A DNA stretch of 64,000 nt from Myxococcales bacterium (GCA_016712525.1 JADJQX010000008.1:310001-374000), one strand, 5' to 3'; positions 43,366-54,357 are shown, numbered from the stretch's first letter. A program made the numbers and translations. Notes: generated from the letters alone by a model not told the origin.

Positions 43366-44151
43366 CGCCGCGAACACCGCCGCGAGCACGAGCACGATCG
43401 ACGCCCCCTCGGGCCAGGCGAGCGCGTGACCGAGCAAAAAGCCCAAAAACACGCCCAAAACTCCTGCCCCCATCGCAAAACCCACGACCCCACCGAGCCC
43501 TCGCCCGAGGGCCCGCCCGGCCGCCGCCGGGATGACCAAGAAGGCGCTCACGAGCACCACCCCCGCGAGCCGAATCGCCGACACGACCACCGCCGCGAGC
43601 AGCGCGAGCAGCGCGCTCTCGAGCCACCCGACCTCGATGCCCGAGAGACGCGCGAGCTCCTCGTCGAACGTCGCGTACGCGATCCGCGTCCACGCGAACG
43701 CGAAGAAGACCGCCGTGATCGCCGCGATCCCGACGACGACGACCAGATCGTCCGAGCCGACGAGCAGGATGTTCCCGAAGAGGAGCTGCTCGGGATCGAA
43801 CGCGCCGGCCGTGCGCGGGGCCTTGCGCAGCAGGATGACACCGAACGCGAAACACACGGCAAAGAGGATCGCCATGGCCACGTCGGAGCGGAGACCACCA
43901 CGCCTCCGGAGCGCCCCGATCGCGACGGCCGCGAGCGCCGTGAACGGGATGGCCACGACGAGCGGCGCGTGGAGCCCCAAGAACATTCCGAGCGCGATCC
44001 CCCCGAAGGCCGCGTGAGAGAGCCCGTCGCCCAGGGTGGCGAGGCCACGGGCCGTGACGAGCACTCCGAGCACGGCGAGCAGCGCCGCGAGGATCGAGCC
44101 CGCGAGGAGCGCGCGTTGGAAGAGCGGGATCGCGAGAAAAGAGAGGTCCAT
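43333..44151 (-). CDS. ABC-3 family metal permease (ZnuB/MntB-like)
   Basis: 272 residues with about eight transmembrane helices. Family features: LATLGDGLSHAAFGGIALG near the N-terminus, GGLRSDVAMAILFAVCFAFGV, DPEQLLFGNIL, VVSAIRLAGVVLVSAFLVIPAAA and a final hydrophobic segment. Inner-membrane channel for Zn2+ or Mn2+. The ATPase and the solute-binding protein that normally accompany it are not adjacent. No Zur-type box is visible in the 120 nt upstream, although an AT-rich ATGCATATGC lies there. Overlaps the convergent AsmA-like gene by 33 nt at its 3' end. Confidence 0.88.
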   Translation of the reverse strand: MDLSFLAIPLFQRALLAGSILAALLAVLGVLVTARGLATLGDGLSHAAFGGIALGMFLGLHAPLVVAIPFTALAAVAIGALRRRGGLRSDVAMAILFAVCFAFGVILLRKAPRTAGAFDPEQLLFGNILLVGSDDLVVVVGIAAITAVFFAFAWTRIAYATFDEELARLSGIEVGWLESALLALLAAVVVSAIRLAGVVLVSAFLVIPAAAGRALGRGLGGVVGFAMGAGVLGVFLGFLLGHALAWPEGASIVLVLAAVFAASLGVRALRAR

Positions 44152-44271
44152 CGGAGGCGGGTAGCGGCGAGGTGCCCTACGAGCGCGAGGAGAGCACGAT
44201 TCGGACGGCCTGCCTCGCCCTCCCTCGACGCTCAGAAAACACCAATAGTTTCATGCATATGCCGATTGCCG

Positions 44272-45981
44272 TCACAAACCGAGCTGCTTCTTGAGGAGCT
44301 CCCGGAGCACGAGATCCGACACGTCCACACGCGCCCAGCGCTCCCCCGCGCCCGCGCCCTTGCCCCACGAGACGACCGCGGGCGACGGCGCGACCGGATG
44401 GCTCGGGTCGACCAGGAACGGCTGGGCGAAGAAGACGAAGCTCACCTCTTTGCCGAGGGCGCTCACGTACGTGGCGAGGGACTTGTCGTCGGCGAGCTTG
44501 CGCGGGGGCTTCGTGCCACGCACGAGGAGATCGAGCGGAGAGTCTCCGACCGCGGCGACGAGGCGCCCCCCCTCCGCGTTCCACGCGAGCCCGAGCTTCG
44601 TGTCGGACAGCTTTCCTTTCCCCTCGATCGAGAGATCGAGCACGTCGCACTTGCCGACGCCGGGGGCGTCCCCGGTCGATCGGAGGGTCTGCTTCAGGTG
44701 GAAGGGCTCCTTGAACACGGGCGCGCGGAGGAGCTCGGCCACGTCTCCCATGGCGCGAGGTGCGAGCCCTCCGTCACGGGCGTCGGTCCTTAGGACGAGC
44801 CCCTTGCCTACCCCCTTGTCCTTGTCCGCGCCGCCGAGCGCGAAGAGCGTGAGCGCGTCCCCTCGCCCTTTGGCGAACCCGTCGATCGCGCCGTGGAGCT
44901 TCTTCCCTTCGGCCTCGGGCAGGCGGGCGCCGAGCGCGGCGACGATGGCGGCCTCGACGTCCCGCGCGTCGGCCACACGTTCGTCGGGGGCGCTCCGCGA
45001 CAGCACGGCGAAGATGGCGTCTTGGGGCACTTCGAAGATCGGGGCGACGTCACCGACGGTCATCGCCTCCACGCCACCGTCGCGCTCGGGCCCGGTCGCC
45101 GTCACGCGGACGTGCACGTCGCCTACGCCCGTGTCGACGTCGACGCTCGCCTTCGTGAGGCTCGCGAGGGTCGCCATCCGGCGCTGCACGAAGGCGTCCA
45201 CGATGGCCACGACGGCCTTCGGATCGCCGAAGTCGGGGGCCCTGCCCCGGGCGTCGCGCATCTTGGCGTCCGCGGCGAGCAAGTCGACGGCGTAGGCCTG
45301 CCATTGCCGCTCGAGGAAGGGGCGCACCTTTCCCGATATGGCCGTCGGGGCGAGCTCGACGTGCACCTCGGACTTGGGGAGCGGGGCCTTCGCGAGGGTT
45401 CGTGCCGCGTACGGCCCGAGGCGCTTCACGGTGGCCTCGTCCTTCGCGACGACGAGGTACCCCGACGGGTCGAGGGCGAGCCCGACGCCGGCGCGCGTGT
45501 CTCCGCCGCCCTTCGGGGACAGCACCGTCAAACCTGCTTCGTCACGCGCCGAGAGCCTGGCCGTCTCGGAGTCGACGAGGGCGTCGCGCGCCTTGCGCTT
45601 GTCGAGGAGCTTCACCGCCACGGCCCAGCTCGGCTCGGTAGGCTCCCCTGCGAGCACCACGAAAACCGGTGATTTTCCGTCGATTTCGGCCCCGACGCCG
45701 AGGTCGAGCCCCGCGAGCGACGCGACGAGCCCGCCCGCGGACTGGGGCATGAGCCCGATGGCCCCACCGATCCCCGTTTGGACGCGGCGCCAGGACACAT
45801 CGGGGGTGAGGAGGGTCACGTCCGCGACGAGGTCGTCCGGGGCGGGGACCTTGGCGAGCTCGGGCTCTTGAGCGTCTCGCGCCTCGGTCTCGGTCTTTCC
45901 GCAGCCCCCGCACCCCGCGAGCCCGAGCACGAAGAAGAGGCCGACGGAGAGCCCACGAAACGAGCGGAGCTTCGAGATCAT
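44272..45981 (-). CDS. Large lipoprotein, unknown function
   Basis: 569 residues. The signal peptide ends in LAGCGGCG (lipobox). The mature part alternates beta strands and helices, with ADVTLLTPDVSWRRVQTGIG near the start and repeated segments on the theme LTVLSPKGG... and SPLDLLVRG. No catalytic motif is apparent. The layout loosely resembles DUF3352-type lipoproteins, but I cannot confirm it. The ATG at 45981 is the start that places the lipobox normally; a longer frame to 46056 exists. No operon partner on the same strand downstream except the permease, 120 nt away. Confidence 0.68.
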   Translation of the reverse strand: MISKLRSFRGLSVGLFFVLGLAGCGGCGKTETEARDAQEPELAKVPAPDDLVADVTLLTPDVSWRRVQTGIGGAIGLMPQSAGGLVASLAGLDLGVGAEIDGKSPVFVVLAGEPTEPSWAVAVKLLDKRKARDALVDSETARLSARDEAGLTVLSPKGGGDTRAGVGLALDPSGYLVVAKDEATVKRLGPYAARTLAKAPLPKSEVHVELAPTAISGKVRPFLERQWQAYAVDLLAADAKMRDARGRAPDFGDPKAVVAIVDAFVQRRMATLASLTKASVDVDTGVGDVHVRVTATGPERDGGVEAMTVGDVAPIFEVPQDAIFAVLSRSAPDERVADARDVEAAIVAALGARLPEAEGKKLHGAIDGFAKGRGDALTLFALGGADKDKGVGKGLVLRTDARDGGLAPRAMGDVAELLRAPVFKEPFHLKQTLRSTGDAPGVGKCDVLDLSIEGKGKLSDTKLGLAWNAEGGRLVAAVGDSPLDLLVRGTKPPRKLADDKSLATYVSALGKEVSFVFFAQPFLVDPSHPVAPSPAVVSWGKGAGAGERWARVDVSDLVLRELLKKQLGL

Positions 45982-46234
45982 CGCCCCGCTTTTACCAGCG
46001 AAGGCCGAAATCTCCACGGCAGGAACGCGCCGCTCGGGTCCGGCGCCGACGCGCATTCAGCTTGAAATATACGCCAAACGCCTACCCCAAAAAGGGCGTC
46101 TGGCCGGGGTGGTGCGGCTCGGCTGGCAAGTGGGCGTTGAAGTCCGCGGGAGGCGGCTGGTAGAGTCGCGCGCCGCGCCGCGAGTGACCGCGCGCTTCTT
46201 CCCGCACAGCGGCTCGGAAGGCGACCGTGACCCC

Positions 46235-46792
46235 ATGATCGACGACGTCCACAAAGAGTTCCTCTCGGCGGCCGCCAAGGCCCACGACGCCCTCAAACGC
46301 GACCTCGCCAAGCTGCGTGCCGGCCGCGCCAGCACGAACCTGCTCGACGGGGTACGCGTCGACTACTACGGCACGCCCACGCCGCTCGCGCAGATGGCGA
46401 ACATCGCGATCCCCGAGGCCCGCATGATCACGGTCAAGCCGTGGGACAAGTCGGTCATCAAGCAGGTCGAGAAGGCCCTCCGCGAGAACGACCTCGGCCT
46501 GAACCCCCAGACCGACGGCGATCTCATCCGCATCCCGCTCCCGCCCCTCACGGAGGAGCGCCGCCGCGAGTTCGTGAAGATCGCCAAGAAGTACGGAGAG
46601 GAGTGCAAGGTCACCCTCCGGAAGGCCCGCCACGAGGCCCTCGACATGCTCACCGAGATGGACGACGAGGGCGAAGCCAGCCAGGACGACGTCGAACGCG
46701 GAAAAAAGAAGGCGGAAGAGCTCGTCTCGGAGGCCGTGAAGCTCGTCGACCAGCTGGTCGCAGCCAAAGAGAAGGACATCATGGAGGTGTGA
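46235..46792 (+). CDS. frr: Ribosome recycling factor
   Basis: 185 residues, standard length. Motifs: DLAKLRAGRAST, VDYYGTPTPLAQMANI, EARMITVKPWD, LGLNPQTDGDLIRIPLPPLT and EERRREFVKIAKKYGEE, all in register with bacterial RRF. Splits post-termination ribosomes with EF-G. The usual rpsB-tsf-pyrH neighbours are absent upstream, so the gene has its own promoter. Start ATG chosen from the family N-terminus; no strong Shine-Dalgarno. A hairpin follows the stop. Confidence 0.96.
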   Translation: MIDDVHKEFLSAAAKAHDALKRDLAKLRAGRASTNLLDGVRVDYYGTPTPLAQMANIAIPEARMITVKPWDKSVIKQVEKALRENDLGLNPQTDGDLIRIPLPPLTEERRREFVKIAKKYGEECKVTLRKARHEALDMLTEMDDEGEASQDDVERGKKKAEELVSEAVKLVDQLVAAKEKDIMEV

Positions 46793-46796
46793 CTTC

Positions 46797-46830
46797 GGGC
46801 CGCGGTTTCCCCGCGGTCGGCCCGTTCTTC
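46797..46830 (+). terminator. Hairpin after frr
   Basis: GGGCCGCGG and CCGCGG-tc-GGCCC form a stem with a 2-nt bulge and a 5-nt loop, followed by GTTCTTC. It lies 4 nt after the stop codon. Confidence 0.5.
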
Positions 46831-47035
46831 GCAGACGACCGGGTCGGAGCCCGAAACGTGCGGTACTTGGCGCGAAATCCGCCACCTTGACACCACCGAG
46901 CGACGATGAAAGCCTGGACGAAATGACGACGCGCGGGCAGTGGAGCTGCCCCCCTTCGGCTCCCACCAAGGAACGTGAAACGCGGCACCCCTCTGCGCTC
47001 GGGTCCGCGCGCGCCGTGTGCAAAAGGCCCACGCC

Positions 47036-47980
47036 ATGAAAATCGAAGCATCCCCGATGCGCGCGATCGCCGCGGGCCTGAGCGACGTCGGACTCCAGCG
47101 CGAGCACAACGAGGACTCGTTCGTCGTCCTGAGCGAGCACGACCTCTTCGTCGTCGCCGACGGGATGGGCGGGCATCGCGCAGGTGACGTGGCCTCCAAG
47201 CTCGCCACCGAGACGATCTCCGAGTTTTTCCGGTCGACCGCGAACGAGGACGTGACCTGGCCGTTCCACTTCGACACGAACCTCTCCGAGGAGGAAAACC
47301 GTCTCTTGACGGGCATTCGTGTCGCGAACCGCCAAATCTTCGAGCGGAGCTCGCGCTCTCGCGAGTGCCACGGCATGGGCACCACGGTCGTGGGCGCGAT
47401 GTTCAGCCCGCGAAAGCGCCGCATGTACATCGGCCACGTCGGGGACTCGCGCTGCTACCGCGTCCGCAACGGGCAGATCCAGTGTTTGACGCGCGATCAC
47501 TCGCTCATCAACGACTACCTGCTCGCGATGCCGGACCTGACGGAAGAGCAGCGCAGCGAGCTCCCGAAGAACGTCATCACCCGCGCGCTCGGCATGCACG
47601 ATCAGGTCGTCGTCGATCTCCAACACGACGATCCCCGGAACGGCGACATCTACGTGCTCTGCTCCGACGGCCTCTCCGGCATGGTCGAGGACGCGGAGAT
47701 CCTCGAGCTCGTGAAGCAGTCGAACGACATCGGCGAGCTCTGCACGGCCCTCATCGCGAAGGCCAACGAGCACGGCGGTGAGGACAACGTCACGGCCGTC
47801 GTGATCAAGATCGAGGTCCCCGACGAGCCCACGGTGCAAGACGGCGAGCCTCAAGAAGAGGTGACCATGTCGGGCGTCCTCCATCGCGACTCGGCCGGCG
47901 TCGAAGACCTCGCGACCCGCGAGACGGCCCTCCCCGATCCGGCGCCCGAAAAGACCCCGCGGGCCCCCGAGTCGAAGTAG
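47036..47980 (+). CDS. PP2C-family serine/threonine phosphatase (PrpC/Stp1 type)
   Basis: 314 residues, PP2C domain over about 12-260. Metal and catalytic motifs: REHNEDSF, VADGMGGHRAG, TTVVGAMF, HVGDSRCYR, TRDHSLIND, VLCSDGLSGM and GEDNVTAVV. The acidic C-terminal 50 residues look disordered. It likely opposes the Hanks-type kinases encoded elsewhere in the window. AAAGG lies about 10 nt before the ATG. A TTGACA occurs at 46887-46892, but no clear -10 box is in range. Confidence 0.92.
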   Translation: MKIEASPMRAIAAGLSDVGLQREHNEDSFVVLSEHDLFVVADGMGGHRAGDVASKLATETISEFFRSTANEDVTWPFHFDTNLSEEENRLLTGIRVANRQIFERSSRSRECHGMGTTVVGAMFSPRKRRMYIGHVGDSRCYRVRNGQIQCLTRDHSLINDYLLAMPDLTEEQRSELPKNVITRALGMHDQVVVDLQHDDPRNGDIYVLCSDGLSGMVEDAEILELVKQSNDIGELCTALIAKANEHGGEDNVTAVVIKIEVPDEPTVQDGEPQEEVTMSGVLHRDSAGVEDLATRETALPDPAPEKTPRAPESK

Positions 47981-48112
47981 CGCGGCGCGCGCGCACCGTA
48001 CGGGTGTCGACCGTCTCCGGCACGGCGCCGTGGCCGTTCGCTTGCGTCTTTGCGCCGGGCATTCTATGCGAAGGCACCTTGGGCCACGTCGGCCCTCCCC
48101 TTAAGAGCACCC

Positions 48113-48802
48113 ATGGATCTCAAACAAGCCATCGACACGGTCCGCCACCTCGACAAGTTCCTCGGCCAAATCACCCAGGAATACGGCACGGCGACCTACG
48201 CGATCTTGGCAGCCGTGGTGTTCTGCGAGACGGGCCTCGTGGTGCTCCCGTTCCTCCCCGGCGACTCGCTCCTCTTCGCGTCGGGCGCCGTGGCGAGCCT
48301 GCCCAACTCCGGCCTCAACGTGGCCTTGCTCGGGCTCATCCTGATCGCCGCGGCCATCGTCGGCGACACGGTGAACTACCATGTGGGCAAGGCCATCGGC
48401 CCGCGCGTCATGACGTCGTCCACGTCGAAGATCTTCAACAAGAAGCACCTCGATAAGACCCGGAAATTCTTCGACAAATACGGCGCGAAGACGATCATCC
48501 TCTGCCGCTTCGTCCCTATCGTCCGCACGTTCGCGCCCTTCGTCGCCGGCGCGGGCACCATGAACTACGGCAAGTTCATCACGTACAACGTGATCGGAGC
48601 GGTGGCCTGGGTGGTGCTCATGATGGGCTCGGGCGTGCTCTTCGGTCAGCTCGACATCGTGAAGAAGAACTTCGAGCTCGTGGTCATCGGCATCGTGGTG
48701 CTCTCGGTCATGCCGATGGTGATCGAGTGGTGGAAGAACCGCGGCAAGAAAGACGACGGCGCCGAAGAGAAGCCCGCCGAGGCCGTCGCCGCCAAAGACT
48801 GA
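48113..48802 (+). CDS. DedA-family membrane protein
   Basis: 229 residues with five or six helices. Hallmarks: ETGLVVLPFLPGDSLLF, GDTVNYHVGKAIG, KKHLDKTRKFFDKYG and ILCRFVPIVRTFAPFVAGAG, with the paired Arg of active DedA proteins. DedA proteins flip phosphatidylethanolamine or undecaprenyl phosphate and support envelope integrity. The C-terminal tail is Lys/Glu/Ala-rich and cytoplasmic. TAAGAG lies 5 nt before the ATG. Confidence 0.92.
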   Translation: MDLKQAIDTVRHLDKFLGQITQEYGTATYAILAAVVFCETGLVVLPFLPGDSLLFASGAVASLPNSGLNVALLGLILIAAAIVGDTVNYHVGKAIGPRVMTSSTSKIFNKKHLDKTRKFFDKYGAKTIILCRFVPIVRTFAPFVAGAGTMNYGKFITYNVIGAVAWVVLMMGSGVLFGQLDIVKKNFELVVIGIVVLSVMPMVIEWWKNRGKKDDGAEEKPAEAVAAKD

Positions 48803-48891
48803 GACGGGGCGCTGCCATTTCGCGGCGCGTCGCGCTCCGTTATCCTTTCGATTTCGTGCGCGAAACCGTCGCCTCGGAGCGAACGCCGCAC

Positions 48892-48897
48892 TAGGCT
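48892..48897 (+). promoter_or_regulatory. -10-like TAGGCT before the acyl-CoA mutase gene
   Basis: TAGGCT ends 6 nt before the ATG at 48904, with no Shine-Dalgarno between. Same layout as at 23657-23662. Confidence 0.45.
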
Positions 48898-48903
48898 TCG
48901 GGC

Positions 48904-50667
<1,764 letters not shown>

Positions 50668-50833
50668 AAAACCTCGAGAACAAATGGGTTTTCGGGCGTC
50701 TCTCCCTCGGGAAAGGCGCCCGAGGTCGTTCCAGGCCCCGAAAAGCCGCGATTTTCCCGGGGACAAGGGCCAAAACCACTCCGAAACCCGCCCCGAGAAG
50801 TCAAGAAAACGACATGTAGTACCCCGTATGACC

Positions 50834-50861
50834 TTGTCGTTGACGCGGCGCATGCTAGAGC
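50834..50861 (+). promoter_or_regulatory. Candidate promoter of the L,D-transpeptidase-like gene
   Basis: TTGTCG (50834-50839), 16-nt spacer, TAGAGC (50856-50861), then 7 nt to the ATG at 50869. The transcript would start at or beside the start codon. Confidence 0.42.
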
Positions 50862-50868
50862 GGCGCGC

Positions 50869-51927
50869 ATGATGACGACGACGTTCCGTGCGGCCCTGGT
50901 CTCGCTCCCGCTGCTCGCTCTCGCGGCCCTCTCGGGGTGTGCCGCCGAGGCGTCGGACGAGCCCGAGGTGACCGAGTCGGAGGACGCGCTCGCCGCCAAG
51001 GCCGACGAGCACTGGTTCTACAATGGCGCGCTCCCGGCGCTCGAGCAGCCCGCGGTCACGGTGTCTCTCAAGGGGCACACGGCCCGCCTCACGGGCCTCC
51101 TGCCCACGGGCAAGGAGCTCCCCGCGCTGCCCCACGTGAAGACCTCCGTCGAGAACGGTCGGGTCCGCGTCGACGCCGTCTACCCCATCGCGACGGCGCG
51201 CCCCGGCAAGTCGAACTCGCGCCCGGGCACCTACGCGTTCCACTGGGCGAAGCCCTACCGCCCGGACGGGTCGGCCTTCACGCAGGACGAGGGCGAGCAC
51301 TTCGTCCCCTGGGGCGGGTTTCCGTTCATCGCGTACGACGGCGGCATCGCCCTCCACGGGCCCATCACGGCGACCGACAACGCCGCTCCCGGCGAGCTCT
51401 CGGTGTGGGTGCTGAAGCGCGGCACGGTGTCGGGCGGTTGCAACCGCATGCTCGGCGAGCACGTGGTCGAGCTCACGCACGCGATCGGCGTCGACATGCG
51501 CAAGGTCTATGGGGCGAACGTCGGCTTCCGCCCCGCGACCCCGGCCAAGGTCACCGTCGTCGCCGACTACGACAAGTACGACGGGAAGCTCGTGGACGTG
51601 GACTACCCGACGGACGTCGGCGTCGTGCGCCCGGGCAAGGTCGTGGGCGCCGACAAGGTCGCCATGTTCGGCTCGTGGGTCGCCTCCGAGCTCCCGAACG
51701 GCCAGGATCTCCCCCCGAACATGAAGTGGGAGGGCGGGGTCGCCAACGATTGGTACGTGTTCGCCGAGCACGTCCTGCCGAACACGGTGTGCTCGGCGCC
51801 GAAGAGCGACCTCACGAAGCTCAAGGCGTTCGTGGCCCGAAAGGGCGGCGTTCCGATGAACTTCTGCGCGAAGAAGGCGTGCTACCTCGACGCGATTCGC
51901 GCCGGGCGCGAGCCTTCGTGCCGGTGA
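50869..51927 (+). CDS. L,D-transpeptidase (YkuD)-like lipoprotein
   Basis: 352 residues. The signal peptide ends in LSGCAAE (lipobox). An Asp/Glu-rich linker is followed by a YkuD-like core with ALHGP (His163) and SGGCNRM (Cys191, the nucleophile). The canonical SHGC is SGGC here, so one conserved His is Gly. Cys, Asn and Arg are kept (usual CxR/CIR). Such enzymes cross-link peptidoglycan or attach lipoproteins. The C-terminal 80 residues carry four Cys. The His loss may lower activity or change specificity. Confidence 0.78.
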   Translation: MMTTTFRAALVSLPLLALAALSGCAAEASDEPEVTESEDALAAKADEHWFYNGALPALEQPAVTVSLKGHTARLTGLLPTGKELPALPHVKTSVENGRVRVDAVYPIATARPGKSNSRPGTYAFHWAKPYRPDGSAFTQDEGEHFVPWGGFPFIAYDGGIALHGPITATDNAAPGELSVWVLKRGTVSGGCNRMLGEHVVELTHAIGVDMRKVYGANVGFRPATPAKVTVVADYDKYDGKLVDVDYPTDVGVVRPGKVVGADKVAMFGSWVASELPNGQDLPPNMKWEGGVANDWYVFAEHVLPNTVCSAPKSDLTKLKAFVARKGGVPMNFCAKKACYLDAIRAGREPSCR

Positions 51928-51966
51928 GAGCGGGAACGTAGCTCCCCGCGAGGTGTCGGAGCCGGG

Positions 51967-52575
51967 ATGCGCGCTCGCTCCGTCGGTCTTCGTGTCGTCG
52001 CTCGGCTCTTCGTCGTCCTCGTGGCGAGCGGCTGCGGAGCCTCGTCGCGCGAGACGCCGGCACGTGCGCCCCACCCGAGCGCGGCCCTCGGGGACGAGCC
52101 CTCCACGGCACAGCCCACGACGCCCAGCGCTTCGTCACCTCTCGAGACGAAAATCGAAGCTCCGAGCCCGTCGGCCTCGGCCTCGGCGATCGCGCCCGAG
52201 GGCCCCTCGAAAACCGTGTGCGTGGGGAAGGCCCGCCCCGCGCGACCCGCGGCCGCGACCTGCTGCTACCCGGCGATGGAGCCCATTCGTGCCGCCATGC
52301 GCGCGCTACGCCCCCGCTTCGTCGAGTGCCTCACGCGCCACGGCGACCCCGAGGGCCGCGTGCTCCTGCGCATCGCGGTCGGGACGAGCGGCGAGCCGGA
52401 CGAGGTCTGCGGCGAGAGCACGATCGTCGATCCGTCCGGCGCTTTCCTGCGATGCGTGGTCGAGGCCGCTCGAGCCGCGCGGCTTCCCGCGTCGAGCGAC
52501 GCGCAGGAGCGCGTGTGCGGCTCGATGCGACTCGCCTACCCCGTCCAATTTTCACGAAGCATATCCAGCCCTTAG
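51967..52575 (+). CDS. Lipoprotein with AgmX/TonB-type C-terminal domain
   Basis: 202 residues. The signal peptide ends in VASGCGA (lipobox). A Ser/Pro/Ala-rich linker (about 28-80) leads to a C-terminal domain with AMRALRPRFVECLTRHGDPE, RVLLRIAVGTSGEPDE and FLRCVVEAARAARLPA. This follows the pattern of the AgmX/PglI and TonB C-terminal family in myxobacteria (helix, GxV-x-V-x-F strand, C-x(3)-A-x-R-x-x-x-P). It likely binds an envelope partner. GGAG lies close before the ATG. Confidence 0.75.
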   Translation: MRARSVGLRVVARLFVVLVASGCGASSRETPARAPHPSAALGDEPSTAQPTTPSASSPLETKIEAPSPSASASAIAPEGPSKTVCVGKARPARPAAATCCYPAMEPIRAAMRALRPRFVECLTRHGDPEGRVLLRIAVGTSGEPDEVCGESTIVDPSGAFLRCVVEAARAARLPASSDAQERVCGSMRLAYPVQFSRSISSP

Positions 52576-52665
52576 AAAAATCGACGTGGCTTTCGAAAGT
52601 GGGCGCCCTCCGCCGACGACACGGAGGCATGGTCGGCGTATTCCCGCCGGCCGAGGAGCCTCTCG

Positions 52666-52998
52666 ATGAACGACTCGACCCTCGCGCCCGTGCCCTCGTC
52701 CCCCAAGTCCGACACCGGCTGGCTCTTGGCGATCGCGCACTTCGGCACCTGCTTCTCGTGGTTCTTGGCGCCCCTCTTCGTGTGGCTCTACGTGCGGAGC
52801 GCGGCCCCGGAGCTCCGGACGCGCGCGCTCGCGGTCCTGCTCTGGTCGCTCCTCGGGACGGCCCTCGCCGCGGTGACGTGCGGTCTCGCCGTGCCGGTCT
52901 TCCTCGTGGTGCACGTGTGGGCCGGAATCAAAGAGCTCCGCGACGAGCCGTTCGAGTACCCGCTCGCGTCCGACTTCGCGCGGAGGCTCGAGGCCTGA
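52666..52998 (+). CDS. Small membrane protein, DUF4870/Tic20-like
   Basis: 110 residues. A polar N-terminus is followed by two or three helices (FGTCFSWFLAPLFVWLYV, LAVLLWSLLGTALAAVTCGL and VPVFLVVHVWAGIKEL) and a charged tail with DEPFEYPLASDF. This matches the short DUF4870 family of unknown function. GAGGAG lies 7 nt before the ATG. Convergent with the ferritin-like pseudogene, 10 nt apart. Confidence 0.75.
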   Translation: MNDSTLAPVPSSPKSDTGWLLAIAHFGTCFSWFLAPLFVWLYVRSAAPELRTRALAVLLWSLLGTALAAVTCGLAVPVFLVVHVWAGIKELRDEPFEYPLASDFARRLEA

Positions 52999-53008
52999 GC
53001 GCCGTCCC

Positions 53009-54357
53009 TTACGCGACGATGACCTCGGCGACGCTCTCCACGCGGGAGGGCGTCGCGAGGAGCGCGGCCATCGCGGGGACCAGGATCTCGCGAAACGTGG
53101 ATTCCCGCAGCCTCGCGACGTGCGAGGCCCCGAGACGACCGTGAGCCTCGAGCATGCTCGCGGCGTCGTCCCCTTCGGAGGCTGGCACGTGGGCGGCGCG
53201 GCGCGCTTCGTCGAACGCGGATTGGGCGGCATCGCGCGCCGGTGCTCCGCCCACGCCGATCGCCCACGCGACGACCCGGAACGCGAAGGCGGCGTGGACC
53301 CTCTCGTCCTCGGCGATGCGCGAGAGCACGGCGCGCGCACAAGGTTCCGTGCAAAGGAGCGCGCTCTCCGCCGCGACGAGCGCCGCGAACGACTCCCCGA
53401 CGCAGCCGTCACGGACCGTCGCGGCGACGAGCTCTTCGAGGGTGGTCGCGAGACCTTCCGACCCGGCGAGGGCGAACGGCGCAGGTCCCATGGGCGACGA
53501 GGACGGGTCCACCGCGCGCGCGAGGCCGAACGCGAGGCGCGCGTGCTCGATCTCGTCGAGCGCGGCCTCGTGGGCGCCCCGGACCAACGAGGGCGGCGCC
53601 CCGAGCGCTACGAGCTCCAGCGAGAGCCGGGCGAACGACGCGATCGACGCGTGCTCCATGGCGGCGTCCGCGAGCCACGCGTCACGGAGCCGAGCCGCGA
53701 GCGCACCCTCGAGCGGCGCGACGACCTTTGCATCGAAGAGCCCCCAGTCGCCGCGAGGAACGAGCCGAGGGACCCTCGGGATCCCCTCGACCACGAGAGG
53801 CCCCCACAGGGTGGGACAGGCCCCTGACAGATCTCGTAGCAGCACTCCCCTTTTCGCGCGAAAGGCCCTTTCAGCAGGGTCATCCCGCTGCACGACGTCG
53901 GCATTTCGGAGCGCGCGACACACCCTGCCGCATCGTAGCGCGTGGTGTCCCGAGCGCCGGGAGGCGGAGCCGGCACGTTGGCGAACGTGGGCGGCGGCCG
54001 ATACGACGGGATGCAGTACGACGTCGTGGCCTTGCACCACGACGGCTTCGGCGTGGGAGGCTCGGGGGGCGCGGGAGCCTGCACGACGGACGGCGTGGGT
54101 GTGGGCGTGGGCGTGGGCGTGGGTGTGGGCGTGGGCGTGGACGCGACACTCGCTACGACGGGGGTGACCCGCGGCTCCAAGGCAGCTCCTGCATCACCGG
54201 GCTGCCCCTCGATCGCGGCGATGCCGCCGTCGGGTCGCGCCGCCTCGGCCGGCGGAGGGAGCGGCGCCGGGGCCTCGGGTTCCTTGCATCCTACATACAA
54301 CGCCGGGCTCACCGCGAGCGCGGAGAAGATGGCACATCGGATGATCTCGGCGGACAT
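53009..54357 (-). pseudogene. Lipoprotein with ferritin-like domain, single-base frameshift
   Basis: The reading frame from ATG 54357 gives a signal peptide (ALYVGC lipobox), an (Thr-Pro)n linker coded by the hexamer repeat at 54094-54140, and a Cys-rich segment ending CYEICQGPVPPCG. At a run of five C/G bases (53801-53805) it loses phase. The other frame resumes at RPLVVEGIPRVPRLV and continues as a complete ferritin-like domain: WLADAAMEHASIASFARLSL, EAALDEIEHARLAFGLA, VAAESALL and EDERVHAAFAFRV, with paired ExxH motifs. Adding one base gives 450 codons exactly. Most simply a homopolymer sequencing error or a recent mutation; the domain downstream shows no other damage. Confidence 0.8.
54094..54140. 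repeat. Hexanucleotide tandem repeat coding a Thr-Pro linker
   Basis: About eight imperfect copies of GTGGGC/GTGGGT on the plus strand; read on the minus strand they encode eight Thr-Pro units. Prone to slippage, which may vary linker length between strains. Confidence 0.85.

Noticed and set aside
46887..46892. Perfect TTGACA as promoter of the PP2C gene
   Set aside because: No -10-like hexamer at 16-18 nt downstream; the sequence there is AAGCCT-like and not convincing.
54094..54140. Hexamer repeat as a CRISPR-like or regulatory array
   Set aside because: It is a coding microsatellite for a Thr-Pro linker on the minus strand, in frame with the lipoprotein part of the ferritin-like gene.
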